Shown here: piece by piece, positions 1 through 10,792 of the stretch
Layout: each line of letters starts with the position of its first letter
How positions within the stretch are numbered: position 1 is the stretch's first letter
NCBI GenBank assembly: GCA_034670405.1
Contig: JAXDDX010000045.1
Coordinates: 3,129,501 to 3,193,500 of the forward strand
Length of the DNA: 64,000 nt
Source of the DNA: Hoplostethus atlanticus
Taxonomy: Eukaryota; Chordata; Actinopteri; Trachichthyiformes; Trachichthyidae
Reading direction: 5' to 3'
Notes under the pieces: generated by a model
What the model was told of the DNA's origin: nothing
Databases searched by the model: none
What the model saw: only the letters and a program-made list of their open reading frames with translations
Program-made: the position numbers and the translations under genes

Positions 1-1
1 G

Positions 2-767
2 AAGCTGGGGAAAGAGGACAGGGCTGAGGTCGCTGATAGGGGGCAGTTTGTTGACCTCCTGAAACGAATGCTCCAGATGGATGCCAGCAAGAGGATCACA
101 CCAAGTGAAATCCTTGCTCATCCATTCATCATAATGAGCGACAGTGAGACAGTGGCTGAAAGACCATCTCAGCCTACAGCATCTGAGACCAGCGGCAACC
201 AGGCTGTTCTAGTCTCAATCTCCCAGTCCTTCTCTGAAGTGTCATACCCGGCTGTGACACCTCCATCACTGGACACCTCAGAGGTAGGAATCACTGCTTG
301 CTCAGTGTGAATTATTTCTTAGCAATAATGTACAGTTGAAAATGGACTCAACCAGGAATGAATGTGATTATTGTTAATAATACTAATCGTCTCCTCACAG
401 GATGGAGCTTCAGCAGCAAGCCCAGCTGTGGACTCTGCTGCTTCGGTTCCCCTGAGCAGCTCTGTTGCTGACCCCGCCATTGCTGTGGACCAGGCTGTCA
501 TGAATACCAACAACCTGGTTGAGAGAAACGCTGCTCACACCACATCTGGTAAGACATTCACCTCCACTTGCGTCTGAATTGTCAAGTCCTTCCACATTGT
601 AGTTGATTCCATCAAGGTCACTTGAGGCATTGACTGTCCTCTTTCGGTTTTTAGAGGTCAGCAAGCCGAAGAAGAAGAAGAAGAAGAAGGGAGTCAGACG
701 ATTCTTCTCCTGGCTGAGGAGGACATTTTGCCGCTGCGGTGGGGCCACGGTCGCACCTATGGAGTGA
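2..767 (+). CDS. HIPK-like protein kinase, 3' end (three last coding exons, 5' partial)
   Basis: Exons 2-283, 401-548 and 655-767 join in phase and end at TGA 765-767. The first exon starts inside a serine/threonine kinase domain. It reads KLGKEDRAEVADRGQFVDLL, then KRMLQMDASKRITPSEILAH and PFI, which is the C-lobe end (subdomain XI, Asp-x-x-x-Arg) typical of DYRK/HIPK-type kinases. A Ser/Thr/Ala-rich linker follows, then a basic run of seven lysines leading into GVRRFFSWLRRTFCRCGG, a Cys- and Arg-rich tail. Teleost genomes carry many short HIPK-like paralogues, and this architecture fits that expansion. The lysine run could be a nuclear localisation or membrane-binding signal (inference). 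The catalytic part lies before the window, so activity cannot be judged. A damaged copy of the same 3' end follows downstream, which shows local duplication. Confidence 0.72.
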
Positions 768-1186
768 GACCTGTGGCCTCACCTGGGGAGTGAGACCTGT
801 GGTCTCTATGTAGGTTTTTTTCTAGCAAAACACCTGAGAACTACGCTCAGAAAATATTCATCTATTCATTCACTCACCTACAACAAATCTGAGGTATCAG
901 TATATGTTAACTGCATGTGTCCTCATTCACTCCCCCCTCAGATGAGGGTGGAAGAGGAGGAAAACGGTCCAGTTAGGCCATAATCTGAGCAGATCAGGGA
1001 CCTTGTGCATCCATATGTGAAATTTGCAAGATTTGATGACAAAAGGCATTAGTACGCTAGAAGTGCAGTTTTTGATCACCAATATGAGGACAGACTTGTT
1101 CACTTTGAGCACATATTGGTCTCTGCCAAATGACATCAAAAACAATGGAGATACAAATACTGCTCTTAGAAACTTGAACTTAAAAT

Positions 1187-1271
<85 letters not shown>

Positions 1272-1325
1272 ATCCCCAGGCTGTTCTGGACTCCTGGATA
1301 AAAACACCTGGCTGTGATAACTGAG
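768..1325. other. 3' flank of the kinase gene with a long GT microsatellite
   Basis: The 3'UTR starts with a short duplication in which GGAGTGAGACCTGTGG occurs at about 761 and again at about 786. A block at about 796-880 is conserved in two further copies downstream (about 1745-1810 and, inverted, about 2085-2180). No clear AATAAA signal is visible close to the stop. GT dinucleotides run without interruption from 1188 to 1269. Confidence 0.6.
1188..1269. repeat. (GT)n microsatellite
   Basis: About 41 uninterrupted GT units. The open frames across it on both strands (poly Val-Cys or poly Thr-His) are by-products of the repeat. Confidence 0.98.
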
Positions 1326-1740
1326 GGGACTCCATCACTGGACACCACAGAGGTAGGAATCTCTGAATGAAAAATGAAAAATTGACTCATCCATGAATGA
1401 ATGTGATTCTTGTTAATAGTACTAATGGTCTCCTCACAGGTTGGAGCTCCAACAGCAAGCCCCACTGTGGACTCTGCCACTGTGGCCACCCCTTCAGTTC
1501 CCCTGAGCAGCCCTGCAGGTCCTCCCTTGAACAATGACCTGGTCCACTCCACATCTGGTAGGACATTCACCTCCACTTGTGTCTGAATTGTCAAGTCCTT
1601 CCACACTGTAGTTGATTCCAACAAGGTCGGCTGACTGTCCTCTTTTGATTTTTAGAGGTCAGCAAGCCCTAGAAGAAGCAGAAGAAGGTGGATGAGGACA
1701 TTCTGCTGCTGTGCGACCAAAGCCGAAGATGTGGAGTGAA
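1326..1740 (+). pseudogene. Decayed tandem copy of the HIPK-like kinase 3' end
   Basis: Three blocks match the intact gene upstream in order and orientation. The first (1326-1352) repeats the end of its first exon, CCATCACTGGACACC followed by the donor GTAGGAAT. The second (about 1441-1557) repeats the second exon from GGAGCT to ACATCTGGTA, with internal loss. The third (about 1655-1740) begins with the same AGGTCAGCAAGCC. In the third block the lysine codons are interrupted by an in-frame TAG right after AGCAAGCCC, and the following sequence is shortened. The kinase-domain part is missing, so this is a truncated relic of a segmental duplication, separated from the parent by the GT repeat. 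Its introns are retained, so it did not arise by retroposition. Confidence 0.7.
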
Positions 1741-2185
1741 GTTCCCTATGGAGGTTTTCTAGCCAAACACCTGAGAACGACTCTCAGAAAATATCCACCC
1801 ACCTATGATTGAAGACAGAAAACATTTACAGATGTAAAAGTGAACATCTGAATGAATGTGGTAGCAGCCGCACTTGAAACTTGCACTTGGCAGAACAAAT
1901 TGAATCTGCCACTGCAACTTCTCAGATGGCGTCTTGGGCATCACAAATCTGCACGTAAAATTGTTGCAGAGAATTTGATGCCAAAGTGATTTGTAGATCT
2001 GCGACTTCAAGACGCAAATTCTATTCTCAAGAATAAGGATACATCTGAGCAAATATATTTCAAGTGTGCAGCTGCTTCTCGGACTTCAGATTAACGGGTA
2101 GGTGAATATTTTCCGAGTGTAAAAGCCACCATGAAGTTCTCAGGTGTTTGGCTAGCAGAAACCTTCATAGGTCTCCCTGTGGGCG
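1741..2185. repeat. Fold-back segment containing an inverted copy of the kinase 3'UTR
   Basis: The block at about 1745-1810 (CTAGCCAAACACCTGAGAAC and flanks) recurs as its reverse complement at about 2085-2180. The direct-orientation original is at about 796-880. The arms continue inward with weaker matches (GCAGCCGCACTTGAAA at about 1866 against the reverse complement of a segment near 2060-2080), so the segment could fold on itself. No coding potential is seen. Confidence 0.55.
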
Positions 2186-2440
2186 ACACGGTGCCCCAGT
2201 GGTTAGCACTGTGGCCTCACAGCAAGAAGGACATGGTTCCTCTCTGTGTGGAGTCTGCATGTTCTCCCCGCGTTGGCGTGGGTTTCCTCCAGGTCCTCCG
2301 GTTTCCTCCCACAGTCCAAAGACATGCAGGTCAGGTGGATTGGAGACTCTAAATTGCCCTGAAAGTGATTGACAGTCGATCTGTGTTGGCCTTGTGATGG
2401 ACTGGCGACCTGTCCAGGGTCTTTCTCTGTCTTTCACTAA
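2182..2440 (+). repeat. Widespread fish interspersed repeat (SINE-like, class unassigned)
   Basis: The segment carries phrases I recognise from repeats scattered through many teleost genomes: GTGGTTAGCACTGTGGCC, GTGGAGTCTGCATGTTCTCC, GTTTCCTCCCACAGTCCAAA, then GACTGGCGACCTGTCCAGGG. The TGGTTAGCACTGTGG part resembles a tRNA A box, but no matching B box is clear. The short open frames here come from this repeat and are not host genes. Confidence 0.6.
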
Positions 2441-2489
2441 ATTACTGAATGAGCACAAATAAAGCCAGTCGCTCAAAAACAAATTCACT

Positions 2490-3181
2490 GTTGTCAGTTG
2501 TGTGTTTTAGCAGTAGTATATATTCACTTTTATTTTAGCTTTTATTCAGATATAGTTAGTAGAAGTGGACTGTTTCTTTCCAACAGCACAGATATGGAGA
2601 CAGACTCTCTCGCCATCAAACTATGGAAGCATATAGTTAACTTAATCAAATGTTAATGCACCTGCAAAAGGGGGCGCTGTTTCTCACTTTTCACATTTGA
2701 ATTAACACTTGAAGTTTGTTCACCACAAAGCGGGACATGCAGGTCAAATGTTTTTTTCATTCACATTTTAATATTGTCAGTGAATGTTGTAGCGTGTTGT
2801 GCTTCGTTATGAACGATGAGACTATTTGGTCAATTCTGAAAATTGACAATTATTGAAATTATTCTTAGTAATTAATATCTTATTAATTAACACTTGTGGG
2901 GCACCACCAGTTTACACTGGAATAGTCTCTTTATAATAATATCAGTCTAATAATCAGAAGAAGTGAGCTCTAGATTTCAGTGATTTTCTACCTTTATGTC
3001 CAGGATATATCAATGACACACAGAAGCCAGTTCTTTATATTTATAAATGCAAAGATTTTATTAACTATATAAATAAAATGAATAAATGTATACTAAACTA
3101 AAACAGATAATGGCAATAAAACTGGCAAACAAGATTGCAAGATAAACAGTGCCAGAGGATATATCAAATAAGAGTGGCAAA
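2490..3181. other. AT-rich intergenic stretch
   Basis: No gene, RNA or clear element was recognised. The sequence is AT-rich with runs such as TTATAAATGCAAAGATTTTA near 3050. Confidence 0.5.
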
Positions 3182-4454
3182 CAGTGGCGGCTGGTGCATT
3201 TTTCTCCAGGGGGGGCTATACCAAAAATCAAACAAACATGTACTAAGGTATCATCAGTGTATTTAAATAAATGAAAAGGCCTTTATTTGTATTTGCTGAG
3301 CTGAATGAACATTTGTTGTAATGAAACGTGCTTAAGGTAAGTTAAGGTACTTAAATTAGTACAAATTCTTTATAATAATTATCTTTTATACTACAATATG
3401 TAATGGTGAAAGACTAAAGTAACCGAAAAGTGCCTCGATAAGTGCAACAGAAATCTGACAACACAAAACCCTGAGACAATGGCAGAAAATTATGAACACA
3501 GTAAGACCTAATAGAAAATAACATTTAAGAAAAAAATAAATGAATATGGTATTACATTTGAAATACCCAGTGCCATCAAAACGCTGAGTGAACTGGCTCA
3601 AAGCCATATGACTTTGCTACCTTGTGGCTTAAACTTTTTGTACATAAATGTTGCCCTTCTCTCCTTGAGAGATGCACATTTCTCAATGACTCTATGGCAC
3701 CACAGAACTTGACACAGTTTATTATTTTAGACAGGATGTGCCTGTTTTTGTCAACCTCTTCATTATGCTTACAGATCCCTATCCTGCAGCCTTCATCAAG
3801 CTGAGCAGCTATGTTTACTTTCCCAAACATTTGCTTTTGCTTTTTCTGATATGTGGTTTAAATCATTCAAACCTGTATGAATCCATGCTGGTCTGAGACC
3901 TGTCGTTTGAAAAAGGATGCAGGGAAAGCAAAATAAAGCATTGGTGTCACTACATACAGTTAGCTAAGCCTTCCTACTAAACCAGCTCCTTGAAAACGAC
4001 CGAGTATATTGTCTCATTCTGGCGCATTTTATGTCAGATGTACCACGAGCCACTCGCTCTCTGCTGCCAACCAGTGGTTGGTGGTGTGTAAATCAGCAGC
4101 ATTCAGATAAATGCTGTTTGTACATGCGCAGTTCGTTGGTGGGGCGCAGCTTTCCTATCTAAGCTCCTATCGCTTGTATTGAGAGGAGCGAACTGCGCAT
4201 GTACAATTTATAACGAGAGTCAATGGGCAAAGATTTTTGCGCCCCAGGCCGGAAATACGTGACCTAGCAGTAACTTTAGACAACGTAGAACAATTTGAAT
4301 CTACATTTTATTGCAGATTATACATTCTACTCACTAACTATATAATATTTACGTCGCTCATTTAAAAAAAATGTAAAGTCTTATTCAATGAAGTCTAGGA
4401 TGTGGGGAGTGGTGGGGCGGCGCCCTGGCGCCCTCTATTGGCCAGCCGCCACTG
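3182..4454. mobile_element. hAT-type DNA transposon remnant with ZMYM1-like transposase fragment
   Basis: The element is bounded by inverted ends: CAGTGGCGGCTGG at 3182-3194 and CCAGCCGCCACTG at about 4442-4454. On the minus strand, 3576-3830 encodes a fragment with MFGKVNIAAQLDEG, KHNEEVDKNRHILSKIINC and VKFCGA. I recognise this as the start of the hAT transposases that fish annotation often calls zinc finger MYM-type protein 1-like. Only about 80 codons remain before the frame is lost, so the copy is non-autonomous. No convincing 8-bp target duplication flanks it (GTGGCAAA against GACACCTC). A perfect 17-bp inverted repeat lies inside (4119-4135 and 4189-4205). Confidence 0.65.
3576..3830 (-). 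pseudogene. hAT (ZMYM1-like) transposase N-terminal fragment
   Basis: The minus-strand reading has KVNIAAQLDEG, then NRHILSKIINCVKFCGA, motifs of the segment that precedes the RNase H-like core in ZMYM1-like hAT transposases. The catalytic triad region is not present. The fragment lies inside the inverted-repeat-bounded element 3182-4454 and cannot encode an active transposase. Confidence 0.6.
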
Positions 4455-5181
4455 GACACCTCCCTCCTACCAAGATACATGAATCAGTTTCACTGAGTAA
4501 CGCTAACTCACATTCTGGGTCCAACAGACGCCTGGTTCCCTAAATGTTAAACACAACGTTTTAAAATCAGTACTAGCTTGTTCTTGTAGTTGGGCAGGTT
4601 GGTTTGGCAAGTTAACAAGAAGGCTGTTAGTTTCTTTAAGAAGAACTGTCTCTGTGCTATGTAGAGCTCTAAAAGCAGAATTAACTTTCTGAAATTGACT
4701 TTTGCAGTTTAAAAAAAAACCAACGTCCTGGGTTCAAATCTGACCTGGGACCTTTGGCACGTCATCCCTCTCTCACCCAATCTTTCCTGTCTCTCTCCAT
4801 TGTTAACTGTCCAAATAAAGGCATACAAATTGCCTTTTAAAATAAACAATTTCCAGTTGTTTGGAAAGTGTGGTTGTGTCTGTCCATAAAAATGAAGCCA
4901 ATATTTAAGCAGATATTGTGTTTACAAATATTACTGTTATTGTTGTTGTTGTACTCTATTCAAGTTTCCTCCTTTCCCATTGGTCACCTTACCCATTATG
5001 TGACAAGAGGATTGGCACCAAAATCATCTCTGTCTCTGGTGCACAGCTCTATCTGGTTGGCGAGTATACCAAACTCTCAAAGCTAGGTGGGTCAATTGGA
5101 AACTAGCAGTACTTTGTAATCAGCAGTGCTGCTTCAGTAACTGCTCCTGTCATTAAAGATGGCCATTTCACACAATCACTT
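4455..5181. repeat. Intergenic stretch with a tRNA-derived SINE tail
   Basis: At about 4715-4830, GGTTCAAATCTGACCTGGG resembles the B box of a tRNA-derived promoter, and the CT-rich tail (TTTCCTGTCTCTCTCCATTG) with CCAAATAAAGGCA is common to fish SINEs. The A-box half is missing, so this is a truncated copy. The rest (4840-5181) holds nothing recognised. Confidence 0.5.
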
Positions 5182-5192
5182 ATTGCAACAGT

Positions 5193-8100
5193 CCATCCAT
5201 CCATTTTCGACCGCTTATCCGGATCCGGGTCGCAGTGGCAGCAGGCTCAGCAGAGTATCCCAGACATCCCTTTCCCCAGCCACAGTCACCAGCTCATGCT
5301 GGGGGATCCCAAGGCGTTCCCAGGCCAGGCAGGATATATAATCCCTCCACCGGGTCCTGGGTCTGCCCCGAGGCCTCCTCCCCACTGGACGTGCCCTGAA
5401 TACCTCCACAGGGAGGCGTCCTGGAGGCATCCTAACCAGATGCCCGAACCACCTCAACTGGCTCCTCTCCACGCGAAGGAGCAGCGGCTCTACTCCGAGT
5501 CCCCCCCGGACATCCGAGCTCCTCACCCTATCCCTAAGGGTGAGTCCAGATATCCTACGAAGGAAACTCATTTCGGCCGCTTGTATTCGCGATCTTGTCC
5601 TTTCGGTCACTACCCAAAGCTCGTGGCCATAGGTGAGGGTTGGAACAAAGATTGCCTGGTAAATTGAGAGCTTCGCCTTCAGGCTCAGCTCCCTCTTCAC
5701 CACGACAGTCCGGTACAACGACCGCAAAACTGCACTCGCTGCACCGATCCGCCTGTCAATCTCATGCTCCATTTTACCCTCACTCGTGAACAAGACCCCG
5801 AGATACTTGAACTCCTTCACTTGGGGCAAAGACTCACTCCCCACCCGGAGGGGACAATCCACCTGCTGTCCTGCAGAGCACCATGGCCTCAGACTTGGAG
5901 GTGCTGACTCTCATCCCGGCCGCTTCACACTCAGCTGCAAACCGCCCCAGCGCGTGCTGGAGTTCACAGCTCGATGCAGCCATCAGGACTACATCATCTG
6001 CAAAAAGCAGAGATGCTATCCTGAGGTCACCGCACTGGACACCCTCCACACCCTGGCTGTGCCTTGAAATCCTGTCCATGAAAATCACAAACAGGATAGG
6101 TGACAAGGGACAGCCCTGGCGGAGGCCAACACGCACTGGGAACTGAGCTCGACTTAGTGCTGAGAATGCGGACACAACTCTCGCTTTGGTTGTACAGAGA
6201 TCGGATGGCTCGAATTAACGGCCCCGACACCCCATACTCCCGCAGCACCCCCCACAGGATATCTCGAGGGACACGATCGTAAGCCTTCTCCAATTCCACA
6301 AAACACATGAAGACTGGATGAGCAAACTCCCATGCCCCCTCCAAAATCCTTGCAAGGGTAAAGAGTTGGTCCACTGTTCCACGGCCAGGACGGAATCCGC
6401 CTTGTTCCTCCTGAATCTGAGGTTTGACAATTGGTCGCACTCTCCTTTCCAGCACCCTGGAATAGGCTTTCCCAGGGAGGCTGAGCAGTGTGATTCCCCG
6501 GTAGTTGGAGCACACCCTCCGGTCCCCCTTTTTAAAAATGGGAACCACCACCCCTGTCTGCCACTCCTTAGGCACTGTTCCCGACCTCCACGCGACATTG
6601 AAAAGGCGTGTCAGCCACGACAGCCCTACAACATCCAGGGCCTTTAGCATTTCCGGGCGAATCTCGTCCACCCCCGGGGCTTTGCCACTGCGGAGTTTTT
6701 TGACTACCTCAGTGACTTCCCCCAGTGCGATGGGCAACGACCCCCCGGAATCTTCAGGCCCTGCCTCCCCCATGGAGGGCGTATCCATTGGGTTTAGGAG
6801 TTCCTCAAAGTGCTCCTTCCACCGCTCGACTATAGCCCCAGCCGAGGTCAGCACCTCCTCACCCTTACTGAAAACAGCTTGGGTGGGCCCCTGCTTCCCC
6901 CTCCTAAGGCGGCGAACGGTTTGCCAGAATCTCTTTGAGGCCGACCTAAAGTCCTTCTCCATGGCTTCTCCGAACTCCTCCCATGTCCGTTTTTTCGCCT
7001 CTGCCACTGCCAAGGCCGCTGCCCTCCGCGCCCGCCGGTACCTCTCAGCTGAATCAGGAGTCCCCCTGGCCAACCAGGCCTGAAAGCACTCCTTCTTCAA
7101 CCTGACAGCTTCCCTCACCACTGGTGTCCACCACCTGGGTTCTAGGGTTGCCGCCGCGACAGGCACCGACAGCTTTCAGGCCGCAGCTCCGAGCAGCCGC
7201 ATCAACGATGGTGGATTTGAACATGGTCCATTCGGACTCCATGTCCCCCTCCTCCTCCGGGACACGTGAGAAGTTCCTTCGGAGGTGCGAGTTGAACATC
7301 TTCCGGACAGGTGCCTCCTCCAGACGTTCCCAGTTCACCCGCACTACCTGTTTAGGTTTACCAGGTCTGTCCGGAAGCTTGCCCCGCCATCTGATCCAAC
7401 TCGCCACCAGGTGGTGATCAGTTGACAGCTCTGCACCTCTCTTCACCCGAGTGTCCGAGACATGTGGCCGCAGATCTGATGAAACGACTACAAAGTCGAT
7501 CATCGACCTTTGGCCTAAGGTACTCCGGTACCAAGTACACTTATGAGCAACCTTATGCTCGAACATGGTGTTTGTTATGGCTAATCCATGCTTCGCACAG
7601 AAGTCCAACAACAAAACACCGCTCGGGTTCAGATCAGGCAGGCCGTTCCTCCCAATCACTCCCCTCCAGGTTTCTCCATCGTCACCCACGTGAGCGTTGA
7701 AGTCCCCCAGTAGGACCATAGAGTCCTCAGATGGTGCCCCCTCTAGGACCCCATCCACGGTCTCCAAGAAGGCCGGGTACTCTGACCTGCCATTAGGTGC
7801 ATAAGCACAAACGACAGTCAGAGCTTTCCCCTCCGCAATCCTCAGCCGCAGACAGGGCGACCCTCTCGTCCACCGGGGCAAACTCCAACACAGCAGCGTT
7901 CAGCCGGGGGCTTGTGAGTATCCCCACTCCCGCCCGACGCCTCTCACCCTGGGCGACTCCAGAAAAGGAGAGAGTCCAACCCCTATCAAGGAGTTTGGTT
8001 CCAGAGCCAATGCTATGCGTAGAGGTGAGCCCAACTATATCTAGTTGGTATCGCTCTACCTCTCGCACAAGTTCCGGCTCCTTCCCCCCCAGAGAGGTGA

Positions 8101-8350
8101 CATTCCACGTACCAAAAGCTAGTTTCTGTAGCCAAGGTCCAGTCCGCCAAGGCCTCTGCCTTTGCCTGCCACCCGCGTGGCATCGCACCCGTCCCCTATT
8201 TCTCCCCCTGCAGGTGGTGGGCCCACAGGGGGGCGGCCCCACGTGGCTTCTTCGGGCTGGGCCCGACCGAGCTCCGCGGCAAGCCCAGGCCACCAGACGC
8301 TCGCCTACGAGCTCCCCTCCCAGGCCTAGCACCAGGAGGGTGCCCCGGTA
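5193..8350 (-). mobile_element. Nearly full-length RTE-clade LINE retrotransposon (Rex3/Expander-like), minus strand
   Basis: The element lies between two identical 11-bp copies of ATTGCAACAGT (5182-5192 and 8351-8361), the target-site duplication left by target-primed reverse transcription. Read on the minus strand it encodes an APE-type endonuclease (8240-7054) and then a reverse transcriptase (7166-5215). It ends in GGATAAGCGGTCGAAAATGG with short ATGG repeats, the style of 3' end seen in fish RTE/Rex3 elements. No poly(A) tail is seen, as usual for RTE. The frame changes at least four times (near 7870, 7100, 6100 and 5850), so the copy is inactive, but the intact ends and clean duplication point to a fairly recent, complete insertion. 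Confidence 0.9.
5215..7166 (-). pseudogene. RTE LINE reverse transcriptase domain, frameshifted
   Basis: In order on the minus strand: SGKAPGVDEIRPEMLKAL, VVVPIFKKGDRRVCSNYRGI, EEQGGFRPGRGTVDQL, CFVELEKAYDRVPRDILWG, then in other frames RVGLRQGCPLSPILFVIFMD, LLFADDVVLMAASS and VKEFKYLGVLFTSEGK. These are the fingers and palm motifs of a non-LTR reverse transcriptase, followed by the C-terminal region ending RPRTRWRDYISCLAWERLG. The FADD active-site box is intact. In the first palm motif the usual Asp (FVDLEKAYDR) reads Glu. Frame changes lie near 6100 and 5850. Confidence 0.88.
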
Positions 8351-8377
8351 ATTGCAACAGTGGAGAAGCGAAAACAC
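7054..8377 (-). pseudogene. RTE LINE endonuclease domain, frameshifted
   Basis: Minus-strand fragments read LAFGTWNVTSLGGKEPELVR (the GTWNV opening of APE-type endonucleases), then, after a frame change near 7870, [22 protein letters not shown] (LGDFNA motif), [18 protein letters not shown] and LSTDHHLV (the DH motif near the end of the domain). These are the ordered motifs of the nuclease that nicks target DNA for retrotransposition. The frame change removes coding continuity with the 5' part. It overlaps the start of the reverse transcriptase segment. Confidence 0.85.
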
Positions 8378-9428
8378 TCCTGAATTGACTGCTTCATTTA
8401 TTAAGTGTTTAGGCCACTTTGACCCACATCAAGGAAGAGATTAGCACAGCGTCTGAACAATGTCGGGCAATATTATTTTTCTCTGACCTAGATAGAGGAT
8501 CCACTCTATACAAGTTTTTCTATGGAAAAGAGTTCTCATAAATTAGTTGAATACAATACAAATTATATAATGTTGCTGATCGTCAACAGTAGGCTAAAAT
8601 CCACCCTAAAACACTGTTAGAAAACAACTATTGGTGGTGTATCTTTCTTATTCCCGTGGATGACTGGCCAAACATAGACGATGTTGAAATATTTGAAGTT
8701 GTCTTTTTTGTTTTATTGATTGTGAAAGAGAATTTGTTTTCTCATGGGATTTCCCTGTATAACTAAAGTTTTAAATAAAAAAGGAAGTTGCTGATAGCAC
8801 AAAATCAGGAACAAATGATGGTACTTTTTAAAGGAAAGTGGGTAACTTGACACTTGCACAGACTGTTCCTCTAGAGATTGAGGTTTTAAGACGTACTAAA
8901 TGATGATCTTCAGGTCATTCATTTTTTAGCAAAATGGATATACTGTATAGGATTTTGGAAAATGAACTCTTCAGCTGTTGATTCTTGTATAAAACAAGAA
9001 TAAATGAGTTCACTTGCACTTCTAAAAAGGAATCTAAGTGGCACAATCCAGTAGGAGACTGGGCATTAGTCTCTGGCATTGTGCTGTTGGCTCTGTGTCA
9101 TCCCGTCTGGCAAGTCAGACTCCAGCTAATGAACTGGAATAGTGCACTTAAAGCAATGATGTCGCCTCTCAAACATCCTGGTGTTCCACCTACGCTATGA
9201 GGGAAAAAAACGTTTGCACCTCACCAAGATTTATCAGATACCTCAATTTTCTTCATCTTTGTTATTCCAGAGATAACAGGACTTTGTCTGGCAGCGTTTC
9301 ACCTTCCTGTCAGTTTTGTGGTTTGAGTTTATACTGGCTGCTAGCCAGCCAAACATGCTGTTCGTACAGTTTGTCCCATGTGGGTGCTACAGCCTCCATT
9401 TAACAGATGATCGCCCTTTTATGTTATT
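8362..9428. other. Intergenic stretch, nothing recognised
   Basis: AT-rich sequence between two retrotransposon pieces. No conserved frame, RNA or terminal repeat was recognised. Confidence 0.5.
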
Positions 9429-9590
9429 TTGCAGAATTCAGCTGCCAGGTTGTTGACGAAGAGACAACGCGTGTCCCAGGATCATATTACTGATATTTTA
9501 GCTTCTCTACACTTGTTGCCTGTTGATTTTAAGATTTTACTGATTGCTTTTGAGGCTCCGCTAGGTCTGAGCCTTTATTCTCATCATATT
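9429..9590 (+). pseudogene. LINE (L2-like) reverse transcriptase C-terminal fragment
   Basis: The + strand reads QNSAARLLTKRQRVSQDHIT, DILASLHLLPVDFKILLIAF, EAPLGL. This matches the well-known end of fish L2-type LINE proteins (QNAAARLLTxxxxxxHITPxLxxLHWLPVxxRIxFK). Only about 50 codons remain, and the frame ends soon after, so this is a short 3' fragment of a dead element. Confidence 0.7.
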
Positions 9591-10355
9591 TGTTTTATTC
9601 TTTGTGAAAAAAATGTTTGATTAATATCTGGATTTCTTATAGTTTAGTGTACTGGACTTTATTACCTCTGCCAAGGAGGTTATGTTTTCAGCCCAATTTG
9701 TCTGCCTGTCTGTCTGTCTGCCTGTCTGTCTGCAGAACTATACAGAACATAACTATTTTTAGACCTGATTCCACATTCTGGGTATGTTTGTAAGGTCAAG
9801 AAATCAACTGAAGTGCTAGGAACGATGTCTTTGGGTGGAACAGGCAAGTTGGAGAATTGTTCAAAAACTCCACCCACTGCCTGGGAGAACATTATGGTAA
9901 GTATAGTAAGTATAGTGTCTTGCTGCTATTGTGTGTGTGTGTGTTTGAGAACTCCCATGAGCACATCCCCCAATGACATTTTGATGAATCTATTGACATT
10001 TGTAATAATGAATTCAAACTGTTGTATGATGGCTGCTCGTCTGACTGGTGTCTACTTATCTGCAAAACGACCTTAAAACTTAAAAAAACTTAAGTTTAAA
10101 AAGAAAGACAACATATGTACATTATTTACTACTGTAATGAAAAACCTGAGTATAAACATACATTATGAGAGTATCAAATCTTGAAGTTAAAATAACATCT
10201 GTCTGCAAGTGATTCCAAGAGATGAAGATACGTGAACTTTGACCCCTTAATAAGATTAGTCACTCTTGACTTACCTGGAAAAGCATTTGTGGTGAGTGCA
10301 GGCATGTATGAACATTTGTGTATCATGCATGCATACGTGTGCATCCATGTGTGTG

Positions 10356-10356
<1 letters not shown>

Positions 10357-10395
<39 letters not shown>
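10357..10395. repeat. (GT)n microsatellite
   Basis: GT dinucleotides, nearly uninterrupted. The open frames over it are artefacts. Confidence 0.95.
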
Positions 10396-10397
<2 letters not shown>

Positions 10398-10765
10398 TCT
10401 TAGCAGCAGCATGCACCCTAAAACATCTGAATCCCTGACCTACATCCTGGTCTCATGACTCCAGGGGTGTCTGGTGGGACTGACAGCCGACTTCTCAGAC
10501 ATCTTCATCTCTCTCTCTCTCCCTCTCTTTCTCTTTCTTTCTCTCTCTCTCCACTTCCAAACTGTTCTAAGCTCTTCATTACCCTCTACTGCTGTAGAAA
10601 AGAGGTGATTACGGATGCTAAACAGAGGGTGACCCACATATCTCCTCTTCCTGTGTTCTATTTCCTTAAAGCCTTCTCTTCCTGGTTTACCCTCTCAGGG
10701 AATTAATGCTACACTTACTCCTTCCATGTACTCTGACAAATCATCTGAGAAACAGATGGACGATT

Positions 10766-10792
10766 GATGATGATGATGATGATGATGATGAT
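10766..10792. repeat. (GAT)n microsatellite
   Basis: About nine GAT units, read as poly-Asp in one frame. There is no sign that it is translated. Confidence 0.9.

Noticed and set aside
927..1624. Open frames with poly Thr-His or Val-Cys
   Set aside because: Translation of the GT microsatellite at 1188-1269; no conserved sequence at either side.
3174..4462. 8-bp target duplication around the hAT-type element
   Set aside because: Flanks GTGGCAAA and GACACCTC do not match.
5296..8351. Several + strand open frames of 90-190 codons
   Set aside because: They are antisense to the minus-strand RTE element, whose motifs and target duplications explain the region.
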